From positions 60,533-124,532 of the forward strand of contig CAYQTL010000009.1 of NCBI GenBank assembly GCA_964420405.1: a stretch of 64,000 nucleotides of DNA, read 5' to 3'. Positions 9,839 to 18,974 of the stretch are shown here, one piece after another. The position numbers were made by a program, and so were the translations under genes. Position 1 is the first letter of the stretch. Every line of letters begins with the position of its first letter. This DNA is from CAYQTL01 sp964420405. GTDB taxonomy: Bacteria; Acidobacteriota; Thermoanaerobaculia; Thermoanaerobaculales; Sulfomarinibacteraceae. Under the pieces are notes generated by a model that was given only the letters and a program-made list of their open reading frames with translations, ran no database searches and was not told the DNA's origin.

Positions 9839-11158
9839 TCACTCCATCGACGCCATCGCCGGGATGACCCCCTCCGAGGCGTCGGAGAGCTCGATCTCCT
9901 GGGGCAGGAGACGGCCGGCGACCCACACGATCCACTGCCGCTCGAGCAGGTGGCGCAGCGCCCGCAGCGCGTCGACATAGGACGCGGCGTCGGTGACGAC
10001 GTCGGCTGGACCCCATCCCGGCTGCACGGTCCGGTCGCCGGAGAGGTCCCACACCACCAGCGGCACGCGCAGCTCGCGGAGAAAACGCCGCGTGGCCGCG
10101 ACGCCGATGGCGCTATGGTCCTCCGCCGTCGGGCCGAGCAGCAGCAGCACCGCCCGGCGGTGGTTGTCGCGCGCCGCCCGCATGCCCGCCGTGGCGACGG
10201 CGTTGGCGAGCCGGAGGTCGCTGACGATCATGCTGCCCCGGTCCGGCGCCAGCGCCGCCTCGAGCAACCCGTCGTCGCCACGCATCGGCTCCTCGTTGAC
10301 CGGAAACAGCAGCGACGGACGGCGGCCGGCGACGCCGCTGACCACCACCGGCTCGGGCAGCAGGACGTACAGCAGCGCGTCGCCGAGGTCGTCGACCGGG
10401 CCGGAGGCGCGCAGACGCCGGCGCGTCCGACGGTCGCCCAGCCCCCTCTCGATCTCCTCCAGCACCGTCCGTACCGACGGATGTGGCACCACCACAACCG
10501 TCGCCTCCGGCTGCTCCACCGCCGCCACCCGGAGGGGCTCGCCGCGGTGTCGCAGCCATCCCGTCAGCTCGGTCGTGGCGGGCGGGGAGTCGCCACCGAT
10601 CAGGATCAGCGGCGCCGCCGTGAGACCCGAGTCGTGGCTGCCCGCGAACCTCTCCCCGAACACCAGCTCCGTGCGGACCTCCACCTCCCGACCGAACACG
10701 ACCTCCACGTCGACCACGTGCGGACGCCCGGGCTCGAACGCCGACAGGTCGACCCGATGGTCGTCTCCGATCGGGACCCGGTCGCCGTCGACCCACGCCC
10801 GGATCCGCCGCGGCTTCGTGAACTCTGGGCTCTCCCACAGCACCTTCGCCGCGACCACCTGTCCGTCGGCGTCGCGCTCGGAGAGGAGGGCGACCTCCGC
10901 GCGGGCGGTCGGGAGGTTCACCGGCGCCCGGTCGCGTCCGACCTCCCGCCCGTCCGGACCGAACGCCACCGCCATCAGCTCGCTCGGCGACGGCTCGTGG
11001 CCGAAGTCCACCCGGGCGCTCCAGGGAGGCCCCGCGCGGACCGCCACCACCCGCTCCCCGAGCCGCAGCTCGACCCGGGCGACGGTGTCGTCGACCGCCA
11101 GATCGACGGTCTGCACGCCTGTCACGAGACCGACAAACAGGGTCAGGATCCGGATCAT
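9839..11158 (-). CDS. Exported protein of unknown function
   Basis: I do not recognise this 439-residue protein. It opens with a signal-peptide-like segment (IRILTLFVGLVTGVQ) and an N-terminal half rich in beta strands with Ig-like texture (VELRLGERVV, SARVDFGHEPSP, KVLWESPEFTKPRRIRAW). The C-terminal half alternates strands and helices (RRAVLLLLGPTAEDHSAIG, LRVPLVVWDL) in a way that recalls the VWFA-related proteins common in Acidobacteriota, but no MIDAS motif is obvious. The ribosome site is weak (GAGGCGAG). Its stop codon directly abuts that of the convergent YciO-type gene, and a repeat island lies upstream. Confidence 0.7.
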   Translation of the reverse strand: MIRILTLFVGLVTGVQTVDLAVDDTVARVELRLGERVVAVRAGPPWSARVDFGHEPSPSELMAVAFGPDGREVGRDRAPVNLPTARAEVALLSERDADGQVVAAKVLWESPEFTKPRRIRAWVDGDRVPIGDDHRVDLSAFEPGRPHVVDVEVVFGREVEVRTELVFGERFAGSHDSGLTAAPLILIGGDSPPATTELTGWLRHRGEPLRVAAVEQPEATVVVVPHPSVRTVLEEIERGLGDRRTRRRLRASGPVDDLGDALLYVLLPEPVVVSGVAGRRPSLLFPVNEEPMRGDDGLLEAALAPDRGSMIVSDLRLANAVATAGMRAARDNHRRAVLLLLGPTAEDHSAIGVAATRRFLRELRVPLVVWDLSGDRTVQPGWGPADVVTDAASYVDALRALRHLLERQWIVWVAGRLLPQEIELSDASEGVIPAMASME

Positions 11159-11580
11159 CCACTCGCCTCAACAGCGCCCCGACGAACGCCCATTTCGCGC
11201 TCGGATTCCACTGGATGACCTACGGCCTCCGCCACCCGCGGGGTACCGCCGGGTCGCCGCCCCGACCCGGTCCGTCCCCCGATCCCGTTCCCGATCCCGA
11301 TCCCGATCCCGATGGTCGACGCAGGCGGCGGGGTCGGATGGCGGGGGACGGACGCCGGACATCGGGCGCTTCTTCGCTCCGGTCCCCGGGTCGGCGTTCG
11401 CGGGCGACGGACACTGTCGCTGCCGCTGCCGCTGCCATCTCTCGCGACCGCTGCATCGGAGTGCACGGACGCGGGCACGGACGCGGGACCATCCGTCGGG
11501 ATCGGGAACGGGATCGGGATCGGAGGCGCGACGGGCTGCCCGCTGCTCGCTGTGGCTGACGCCGACGCTGCGGTGACCGC
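11159..11580. other. Intergenic region with the most symmetric repeat island
   Basis: No gene is seen. A 243-base island (11281-11523) occupies most of it. Both flanking genes are on the minus strand, so the island lies downstream of the glycosyltransferase and upstream of the exported unknown. No clear promoter hexamer was found. Confidence 0.6.
11281..11523. repeat. Inverted GATCCC/GGGATC repeat island around an inverted core
   Basis: The left end is GATCCCGTTCCCGATCCC followed by more GATCCC units and GATGG (11281-11314). The right end is its inverse, starting CCATCCGTCGGGATC and running to 11523. Between them at 11413-11487 is the shared core in reverse orientation: CTGTCGCTGCCGCTGCC, then CTGCATCGGAGTGCACGG, then GGACGCGGG. 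This is the clearest full copy of the family in the window. Confidence 0.75.
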
Positions 11581-12759
11581 TCACACCAGCTCGGCCACCA
11601 CCGCCCGGATCGCCTCGGCGACGCTTTCCGGCCGGTACCGCTCGACCCACCGGTCGCGACCCGCCGCCGCGAGACGACGCGCCTCCTCCGGCTCGGACAG
11701 CAGCCGCACGATCGCGTCGGCGAACGCCTCGGCGCCGTCGGCCACCGCCAACGCCTCCTCGGCGCCGGCGCCGAGGCCGGCCGCCGCCCACGGCGCCGCC
11801 ACCACCGGCACCCCGGCGGCCCACGCCTCGATCACCTTCAGCGGAATCCCCGAGCCGGTCGCCATGGGGGCCACGGCCACCGCGGCCCGAGCCAGGAACG
11901 GGGCGAGATCGGGCGGCTCGGCGTGGACCTCGACGCCGGGACGTTCGGCGAGCCGCCGGATCCGCGCCGCCGGCCTGGCCCCGGCGAGCACCCAGCGGGC
12001 ATCGGGGCGAGCCGCCCGCACGTGGGGCCAGACCTCCCGCGCGAACCACAGCGCGGCGTCCACCGTCGGCCGGTAGCCGAGGTTCCCGGAAAGCAGCACC
12101 ACGGGCTCGGTCGGCCGGACCGGATCGGCGAGCTCGACCGTCCGCCCCGAGACCACCACGACCCGCCCCCGTCCGACGGGGGCGAACGCCTCCAGGTCAC
12201 GGTCCGACACCGCCACCGACAGATCCGCGCGGCCGGCGATCCACCGCTCGCGACGCTCGCAGCGGGCCGACTCGGACAGCAGTGCCCAGCGCCGGTGGAC
12301 CGGCGCCGAGCGGGCCCGGTGGCGGTAGTGCAGCGCCATGCTGTCGATGGCGTCGAACAGCACCGGCGGCCGGCCGCTCCCCACCCCGACCCATTCCGCC
12401 GCCCAGCAGCAGCGCACGGTCTGGACGATGACGAGATCGGCGGGCGCCTGCTCCAGGGCGCGGGTCATCGCGGCGGCGGCGGCCGGGGTCCGGTAGACCC
12501 CCTCCTGGGCCGGGAGCCCCCGCGTGAGCGCCGGCACGACCGCCCGGAGGGCGTCCGACGCGGGGTACGGATACCAGTGCGCCTCGACGCCGAGCCGCGC
12601 GACGGCATCGACCGTCGTGGCGTCGCGCGGCCGCGGGCACACCAGCGCCAGCTCATGGCCGGCGAGGGCCCGCAGCCACTCGTCGGTCCGGACCTGCTGG
12701 CCGCGGGTGGGAGGGACCGCCACGCGGGTCGTCACCAGCACGATTCGCGTGGGCGCCAT
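11581..12759 (-). CDS. Glycosyltransferase, GT4-like
   Basis: The 392-residue protein has the two-Rossmann (GT-B) layout of family 4 glycosyltransferases. It opens with RIVLVTTRVAVPPTRGQQVR, shows VLLSGNLGYRPTVDAALWF in the middle, and has the nucleotide-sugar binding segment GSGIPLKVIEAWAAGVPVVA in the C-terminal domain. It probably adds a sugar to a surface glycan; the donor cannot be inferred. The start lies 22 bases after the stop of the sugar aminotransferase gene, so the two are likely co-transcribed. The ribosome site is poor, so the exact start is less certain than the gene. Confidence 0.86.
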   Translation of the reverse strand: MAPTRIVLVTTRVAVPPTRGQQVRTDEWLRALAGHELALVCPRPRDATTVDAVARLGVEAHWYPYPASDALRAVVPALTRGLPAQEGVYRTPAAAAAMTRALEQAPADLVIVQTVRCCWAAEWVGVGSGRPPVLFDAIDSMALHYRHRARSAPVHRRWALLSESARCERRERWIAGRADLSVAVSDRDLEAFAPVGRGRVVVVSGRTVELADPVRPTEPVVLLSGNLGYRPTVDAALWFAREVWPHVRAARPDARWVLAGARPAARIRRLAERPGVEVHAEPPDLAPFLARAAVAVAPMATGSGIPLKVIEAWAAGVPVVAAPWAAAGLGAGAEEALAVADGAEAFADAIVRLLSEPEEARRLAAAGRDRWVERYRPESVAEAIRAVVAELV

Positions 12760-12781
12760 GGCCGTCGCCGCCGTCGCGACC

Positions 12782-13897
<1,116 letters not shown>

Positions 13898-13928
13898 CAG
13901 ATCCCCTCCTCCCCGCTCGTGGCGGGGC

Positions 13929-14663
13929 TCAGTACCGGTAGCGGACGACGTAGCTCGGCGGCTCGGGCCGGACGCGGCCGGTCCGTTGCAGCCATCGCGC
14001 CAGCAGGAACCCGAACGCGAACCCGCCGACGTGGGCGAACCACGCAACCCCGCCGGCGGCCGGGCTCGCGGCGAGCGACAGGGTACCCTGGAAGAACTGC
14101 AGGAGGAACCAGAAGCCGAGGAACACGATCGCCGGGATCTCGGCCATGGTGAGGAAGAACCCCAGGAACACGAGGGTGTGGACGCGGGAGTGGGGAAACC
14201 ACACCAGATAGGCGCCGAGGACCGCCGCGATCGCTCCGGAGGCGCCGACCGTCGGCACCGGTGACGACGGCGCGGTGACCGCGTGGGCGACGGTCGCCGC
14301 CACCCCCCCGCCGAGGTAGAACAGCAGGTACCGGCCGTGTCCGAGGGTGTCCTCGACGTTGTCGCCGAAGACGTACAGGAACCACATGTTGCCGATGATG
14401 TGGAACCACCCTCCGTGGAGGAACATGGCGACGAGCATGGTGACGAGATTGCCGGCGAGGCCGTAGTCGGGCTGCGGCGCGGCCCAGGGCGGGAGGCCGT
14501 CGAACAGTCGTGCCGGGATGAACGCCGCCACCTGGAACAGCTCCGCGACCCGGTCGCCGAGCAGCAGCTGGTAGGCGAACGCCACCGAGCACGCGACGAT
14601 GACCGCCACGTTGACCACCGGCGGGCGGCGCGCCGGGATCGAGTCGCGGACCGGGAACAGCAT
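13929..14663 (-). CDS. Rhomboid-family intramembrane serine protease
   Basis: A 244-residue multi-pass membrane protein. It has HGGWFHIIGNMWFLYVFGDN in the second helix region (N92 probably the oxyanion residue), catalytic S142 in VGASGAIAAVLG and catalytic H211 in HVGGFAFGF, the complete rhomboid Ser-His dyad. Such enzymes cut transmembrane substrates within the membrane; the substrate is unknown. There is no ribosome site: a TACAAT -10 hexamer ends six bases before the ATG, so the transcript is probably leaderless. The aminotransferase and glycosyltransferase genes follow on the same strand. Confidence 0.94.
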   Translation of the reverse strand: MLFPVRDSIPARRPPVVNVAVIVACSVAFAYQLLLGDRVAELFQVAAFIPARLFDGLPPWAAPQPDYGLAGNLVTMLVAMFLHGGWFHIIGNMWFLYVFGDNVEDTLGHGRYLLFYLGGGVAATVAHAVTAPSSPVPTVGASGAIAAVLGAYLVWFPHSRVHTLVFLGFFLTMAEIPAIVFLGFWFLLQFFQGTLSLAASPAAGGVAWFAHVGGFAFGFLLARWLQRTGRVRPEPPSYVVRYRY

Positions 14664-14669
14664 CGCGGG

Positions 14670-14675
14670 ATTGTA
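14670..14675 (-). promoter_or_regulatory. -10 hexamer TACAAT, leaderless rhomboid gene
   Basis: TACAAT on the minus strand, then six bases, then ATG. No ribosome site and no clear -35. Confidence 0.5.
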
Positions 14676-14702
14676 GCCCGGCCCGGCGGGCGCCCCGAGG
14701 TG

Positions 14703-14709
14703 GTACCAT
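14703..14709 (+). promoter_or_regulatory. -10 candidate TACCAT (extended TGG) for ugd
   Basis: TGGTACCAT resembles an extended -10 element. It would give a leader of about 28 bases carrying GAGGAGG before the ugd ATG. It is back to back with the leftward rhomboid promoter. Confidence 0.4.
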
Positions 14710-14743
14710 GCGCGCCGTCCTGCGCGACGAGGAGGAGGCTCGG

Positions 14744-16066
14744 ATGCACATCTGCGTGGTCGGAACCGGGTACGTGGGGCTCGTCACGGGCGCGTGCCTG
14801 GCGGACTTCGGCATGAACGTGACATGCGTCGACAAGGACGAGCGGAAGATCCGGATGCTGCTCGACGGCGAGATCCCGATCTACGAGCCGGGACTCGACG
14901 CTCTGGTGGAGAAGAACACCCGCGCCGACCGGCTCCACTTCACGACCGACCTGGCAAGCTCGATCCACAACGCCCTGGCGGTGTTCATCGCGGTGGGCAC
15001 GCCGCCGAAGGAGGACGGCTCGGCCGACCTGTCCTACGTCATCCAGGTGGCCGAGGCGATCGCGGAGAACCTCAACGGCTACAAGGTCGTGGTGACGAAG
15101 TCGACGGTCCCGATCGGGACCGGCCAGTTGATCGAGCGGACCATCTTCCAACGCACCAACGGCTCGCACCCGTTCTCGGTGGTGTCGAACCCCGAGTTCC
15201 TGCGGGAGGGCTCCGCGATCGGCGACTTCATGCGGCCCGACCGGGTCGTCATCGGCGCCCGCGACGCCCAGGCGATCGCCATCATGAAGGACATCTACTC
15301 GCCGCTGTACCTGATCGAGACGCCGTTCGTCATCACCAACGTCGAGTCGTCCGAGCTCATCAAGTACGCCTCGAACGCCTTCCTCGCCACCAAGATCACC
15401 TTCATCAACGAGGTCGCCGAGCTGTGCGAGCGCCTCGGCGCCGACGTCCACCACGTCGCCAAGGGGATGGGCCTCGACAAGCGGATCGGCCCGAAGTTCC
15501 TCCACCCGGGACCGGGTTACGGCGGCTCCTGCTTCCCGAAAGACACCCAGGCCCTGACCGAGATCGCCCGCGAGGCCGGGCGACCGTTCGAGATCGTCGA
15601 GACGGTGGTCGCGGTCAACGACCGCATGAAGGCCCGCAGCGTCGACAAGGTCGTCGCCGCGCTCGGCGGCGACGTCCAGGGGCGCACGGTCGCCGTGCTC
15701 GGACTGTCGTTCAAACCCGAGACCGACGACATGCGCGAGTCGCCGTCGATCCCCCTCGTCGAGGGTCTCGTCGGCGCCGATGCGACCGTGCGCGCGTTCG
15801 ACCCTGTGGCGATGGACAACGCCCGCGAGGTGCTGCCGGAGACGGTGGTCTACTGCGAGGACGCCTACGACGCCGCGACCGGCGCGGACGCGCTCGTCAT
15901 CGTCACCGAGTGGAACCAGTTCCGATCGCTCGATCTCGACCGGCTGCAGTCGGTGATGGTCGGACGGACCGTGGTCGACCTGCGCAACGTGTACGATCCG
16001 GAGAAGATGCGCACCCGGGGCTTCGACTACGACTCGGTCGGCCGCGCCGCGGCCGACCTGCCGTAA
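14744..16066 (+). CDS. ugd: UDP-glucose 6-dehydrogenase
   Basis: Oxidises UDP-glucose to UDP-glucuronate with two NAD. The 440-residue protein has the N-terminal Rossmann GxGxxG (VVGTGYVGLVTG), VGTPPKEDGSADLS, SNPEFLREGSAI, K207 in ELIKYASNAF and the catalytic C263 in GYGGSCFPKDT with D267. The C-terminal UDP-binding domain has LGLSFKPETDDMRESPS. The chosen ATG has GAGGAGG six bases upstream; an earlier in-frame ATG at 14708 lies on the -10 element. The product feeds glucuronate-containing surface glycans, fitting the aminotransferase and glycosyltransferase on the other strand. Confidence 0.96.
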   Translation: MHICVVGTGYVGLVTGACLADFGMNVTCVDKDERKIRMLLDGEIPIYEPGLDALVEKNTRADRLHFTTDLASSIHNALAVFIAVGTPPKEDGSADLSYVIQVAEAIAENLNGYKVVVTKSTVPIGTGQLIERTIFQRTNGSHPFSVVSNPEFLREGSAIGDFMRPDRVVIGARDAQAIAIMKDIYSPLYLIETPFVITNVESSELIKYASNAFLATKITFINEVAELCERLGADVHHVAKGMGLDKRIGPKFLHPGPGYGGSCFPKDTQALTEIAREAGRPFEIVETVVAVNDRMKARSVDKVVAALGGDVQGRTVAVLGLSFKPETDDMRESPSIPLVEGLVGADATVRAFDPVAMDNAREVLPETVVYCEDAYDAATGADALVIVTEWNQFRSLDLDRLQSVMVGRTVVDLRNVYDPEKMRTRGFDYDSVGRAAADLP

Positions 16067-16074
16067 CGGCGCAC

Positions 16075-16102
16075 GTCGCCGGCCAACGGAACAGCCGGCG
16101 AC
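16075..16102 (+). terminator. 9-bp hairpin after ugd
   Basis: GTCGCCGGC and GCCGGCGAC enclose a 10-base loop, eight bases after the ugd stop codon. No T tract follows. Confidence 0.4.
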
Positions 16103-16136
16103 AGCCGCGGCGTTTCCGGGTTAGGCTGAGCATTCG

Positions 16137-16538
16137 ATGGAGAGCGTCCGACTCGACGTATGGCTCGACGTGGCATGCGTGTTCAAGACGCGGTCGCAGG
16201 CCCAGAACGCCTGCGCCCTCGGCCGGGTCGAGGTGAACGGGCACCGCGGCAAGGCCCACCGGGCGATCCGGGTCGGCGACACCGTCCGCGTGTCGCTCCC
16301 CGGTGGCCGGAGGCGCGTGCTCGAGGTCGCGGGCCTCGCCGACACGAGCGTTCCGAAGGCCGAGGCGCGCCAGCTGTACGTCGACCACACGCCGCCCCCG
16401 AGCCCCGAGGAGATCGAGCTGCGGCGACTGCAACGCATGGCCGCACCACCTCGGCGCACGCCGGGGGCCGGGGCTCCCAAGAAGCGGGACCGCCGGGAGC
16501 TGCGACGGCTCAAGGAGGGGCTTCCCGTCGAGGAGTGA
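16137..16538 (+). CDS. S4 RNA-binding domain protein (Hsp15-like)
   Basis: A 133-residue protein with an N-terminal S4 domain (about 3-65): RLDVWLDVACVFKTRSQAQN, then GRVEVNGHRGKAHRAIRVGD. It resembles Hsp15/HslR, which binds stalled 50S subunits carrying peptidyl-tRNA. The C-terminal half is Pro-rich then strongly basic (KKRDRRELRRLKEG). A TAGGCT hexamer ends nine bases before the ATG and no ribosome site is seen, so the message may be almost leaderless. It is followed by the MtaD-type deaminase gene 64 bases later. Confidence 0.86.
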   Translation: MESVRLDVWLDVACVFKTRSQAQNACALGRVEVNGHRGKAHRAIRVGDTVRVSLPGGRRRVLEVAGLADTSVPKAEARQLYVDHTPPPSPEEIELRRLQRMAAPPRRTPGAGAPKKRDRRELRRLKEGLPVEE

Positions 16539-16602
16539 GAGCCGGACGCCGGGACGGCCGCCGCGCCGCCCGGCCATCCGTCGCGAACCGGGGGAGAACA
16601 CC

Positions 16603-17940
16603 ATGAACACCACAACCAGCTGGGACCTGCTCGTCGTCGGCGGCATCGTCCTGACCATGGAGCCCGACGCCGAGCCGATCGCCAACGGGGCGGTCGCCAT
16701 CGCCGACGGCGCCATCGCGGCGGTCGGACCGGCCGAGCAGCTGCTCGAGCAGGCCACCGCCGGCGAGGTCCTGCACGCGTCGGACTGCATCGTCGCGCCG
16801 GGCTTCGTCAACGTCCACTCGCACCTGGCGATGACGCTGCTGCGGGGCCTCGCCGACGACCGTCCGCTGATGGAGTGGCTCGAGCGCCACATCTGGCCGG
16901 CCGAGCGGGCGGTGATGAACCGCGACACCGTCCGGCTCGGCACCCGGCTGGCCGCCGCCGAGCAGCTCCTCGCCGGAGTGACCACCACCACCGACATGTA
17001 CTTCTTCGGCGACGCCGTCGCCCACGAGCTGGCCGAGATCGGCATGCGCGCGGTGGTCACCGAGTCGCTGATCGACTTCCCCACGCCACGCTGCTCGGGA
17101 CCCGACGAGGCGCTCGAGCGCCAGCGGGAGCTGATCGAGAGCTTCCGCGACCACGCGCTCATCACACCGTCGGTCGCGGCCCACGCTCCGTACTCGGTGT
17201 CGGCCGCCAACCTGGTCCGCGAGGCCGAGCTCGCGGAGGAGCTCGGCGTTCCGATGCAGATCCACCTCGCCGAGACCCGGTGGGAGGTGGAGAAGCTGCT
17301 CGCCGAGAAGGGCATGTCGCCGGTCGCCTACCTTGCCGATCTGGGCGTGCTGTCGGAGCGCACCGTCGCCGCCCACTGCGTCCACGTCTCGCCGGAGGAC
17401 GTCGCGCTGCTCGCGGAGTTCGAGGTCGGGGTCGCCCACAACCCGGTGTCCAACCTCAAGCTGGCGTCGGGCGTGGCGCCGGTGCCGGCGATGATGTCCG
17501 CCGGGGTCGCGGTCGGAATCGGGACCGACGGCACCGCCTCGAACAACACCCTCGACGTCCTGCGGGACGTGCAGCTCGCGGCGCTGCTGCACAAGGGGAC
17601 ATCCGGCGACGCGACCGCCCTGCCCGCCCGGGCCGCCGTCGGGATGATCACCTCGACCGGCGCCGCGGTTCTCGGTCTCGGCGACCGGGTCGGCCGCCTC
17701 GCCGAGGGGTTCGAGGCCGACCTGGTCTGCCTCGCCGTCGACGCGCCCCACGCGACGCCGCTGTACGACCCGTTCTCGCACCTCGTGTTCGCGGCCCGCG
17801 CGAGCGACGTGCGGCACGTGCTCGTCAAGGGAAGGGTCCTGGTCCGCGACCGGAAGCTGCTCACGGTGGACCTGGACGTCGTCCGCACCGAGGCCCGGAA
17901 GGTGGCGGCGGAGATCGCCGGCACGACCGGCTCGCGGTAG
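16603..17940 (+). CDS. Amidohydrolase, MTA/SAH deaminase type
   Basis: A 445-residue metal-dependent amidohydrolase of the MtaD/SsnA branch that likely deaminates 5'-methylthioadenosine or S-adenosylhomocysteine. It has the metal-binding H72-x-H74 pair in NVHSHLAMTLLRG, IHLAETRWEVE, AAHCVHVSPEDV and GIGTDGTASNNTLD, which carries the metal-binding Asp. The C-terminal beta-sandwich ends with HVLVKGRVLVRDRKLL. The ATG has GGGGGAGA eight bases upstream. Whether it uses MTA, SAH, guanine or another amine cannot be settled from sequence; MTA/SAH is the best match by motif. Confidence 0.9.
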   Translation: MNTTTSWDLLVVGGIVLTMEPDAEPIANGAVAIADGAIAAVGPAEQLLEQATAGEVLHASDCIVAPGFVNVHSHLAMTLLRGLADDRPLMEWLERHIWPAERAVMNRDTVRLGTRLAAAEQLLAGVTTTTDMYFFGDAVAHELAEIGMRAVVTESLIDFPTPRCSGPDEALERQRELIESFRDHALITPSVAAHAPYSVSAANLVREAELAEELGVPMQIHLAETRWEVEKLLAEKGMSPVAYLADLGVLSERTVAAHCVHVSPEDVALLAEFEVGVAHNPVSNLKLASGVAPVPAMMSAGVAVGIGTDGTASNNTLDVLRDVQLAALLHKGTSGDATALPARAAVGMITSTGAAVLGLGDRVGRLAEGFEADLVCLAVDAPHATPLYDPFSHLVFAARASDVRHVLVKGRVLVRDRKLLTVDLDVVRTEARKVAAEIAGTTGSR

Positions 17941-18007
17941 CCGGCTGGATTCGACCCGGCTCGCCCGCCGCTCGACGGGAGCCGGCGTCGGGCGTCGATC
18001 GTGCGCA

Positions 18008-18087
18008 CGCTGACGCTGACGCTGAACGCTGCCCCTCTCGCTGACCCTGCCCCTGTCGCTGACCCTGCCGCTGCCGCTGCCGCTGAC
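18008..18087. repeat. CTGACG/CTGCCG hexanucleotide repeat tract
   Basis: About thirteen tandem hexamers of the CTGACG, CTGACC and CTGCCG type lie between the convergent deaminase and PilZ genes. They match the CAGCGG/CAGCGA part of the shared repeat core in reverse orientation. No inverted partner arm is seen nearby. Confidence 0.65.
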
Positions 18088-18128
18088 GTCTTCCGGCCGC
18101 GCGGAGTGCCGGTGTCCGGGCGGCGACC

Positions 18129-18557
18129 TCAGTCGTCGCCACCGCCCTTGAGGGTGTCGGGGTTGACCTTGATCCGGATCGGCCCCGTCCGGCGGCGCGG
18201 TGCCGGCGGCCTCTCGTCGCGGCCGCCGTAGGTGGCACGAATCCGTTCGGCCTCCTGCTGGCTGCAGCGCACGAACTCGAGGCCGGCCCGGTACGCCATC
18301 GGCGCGCCCCCGTTCTCGAGCTCGCCGTCGATCACGGCGGCGACCCGGCAGCGCCGGACCATCGCCCGCAGCCGCAGCTCGCCGTCGTGGACCGGCACCA
18401 CGACGTCGCACTCGACGCCGGGACGCAGCGCCGCCCGCAGCTGCACCTGGGCGCCGAACGGCGAAATGTCGAGGACTCTCGCCTCGTGGGTCGACTTGAC
18501 CCGCGCGACCACCGCACCCTCGGTCTGGATCCGCTTCGCCTTCCTGCGCTCGCGCAT
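18129..18557 (-). CDS. PilZ-domain protein, probable c-di-GMP binder
   Basis: A 142-residue protein with a single PilZ domain (about 1-105): the basic N-terminus MRERRKAKR supplies the RxxxR motif, followed by D30-x-S32-x-x-G35 (DISPFG), the two elements that bind c-di-GMP. The tail is basic and Pro-rich (PPAPRRRTGPIRIKV). Such proteins couple c-di-GMP to motility, polysaccharide synthesis or transcription; the target is not evident. The ATG has AGGAGG four bases upstream, so it is chosen over an upstream in-frame start at 18599. Confidence 0.88.
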   Translation of the reverse strand: MRERRKAKRIQTEGAVVARVKSTHEARVLDISPFGAQVQLRAALRPGVECDVVVPVHDGELRLRAMVRRCRVAAVIDGELENGGAPMAYRAGLEFVRCSQQEAERIRATYGGRDERPPAPRRRTGPIRIKVNPDTLKGGGDD

Positions 18558-18974
18558 CGACCCTCCTGTCCCGTGTGGCGACCATCGCCGGTGGGACATC
18601 GTACCTCCTTCCGGGCCGATCCTCCGTGCGCTCCCGATCCCTGTCCCGACGTCCAGGATCCAGCGCGAGGCGCCCCATCAGCGTGGGAGCCGTCGACCGG
18701 AGCCGCTGCCGCTCCTCACGCGGTCGGAATCGGACAACGTCCCCGCAGGAACGATCGCGGGTGGGCCGACGGGGTCGGACAGAGGCCGCCGACCGGAGAG
18801 GGCGGGTGGTCGGCGCTGCACCCATCCGCTCGCCCGGCGCCGCTGCCGCGGCCGGAGGCCGCCAGCGACGGAAGACGGCCCCGGGTGCTGCGGGTTCGGG
18901 ACCGGACGGAGGGACGCCCGTCGCCCCGCGACGGGACGGCCCGCGGGGCCTATACTCGGAGACGGGAGGTACCC
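18558..18974. other. Divergent intergenic region between PilZ and UspA genes
   Basis: No gene is seen. It holds degenerate GATCCC/GTCCCG and CTGCCG hexamers (about 18620-18730) related to the repeat islands but without clear inverted arms. The UspA promoter lies at the right end. Confidence 0.45.
18951..18956 (+). promoter_or_regulatory. -10 hexamer TATACT for the uspA-like gene
   Basis: TATACT lies 18 bases before the ATG; the short leader carries GGGAGG. No consensus -35 is visible. Confidence 0.45.

Noticed and set aside
11281..11523. Insertion sequence remnant
   Set aside because: The ends are inverted repeats, but there is no transposase fragment in any frame and I could not see target-site duplications. 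A non-autonomous element remains possible and is reported as a repeat.
16303..16602. Upstream extension of the MtaD-type deaminase to 16303
   Set aside because: The extension overlaps the S4 gene in another frame and has Arg/Pro low complexity; the ATG at 16603 has a strong ribosome site and the family N-terminus.
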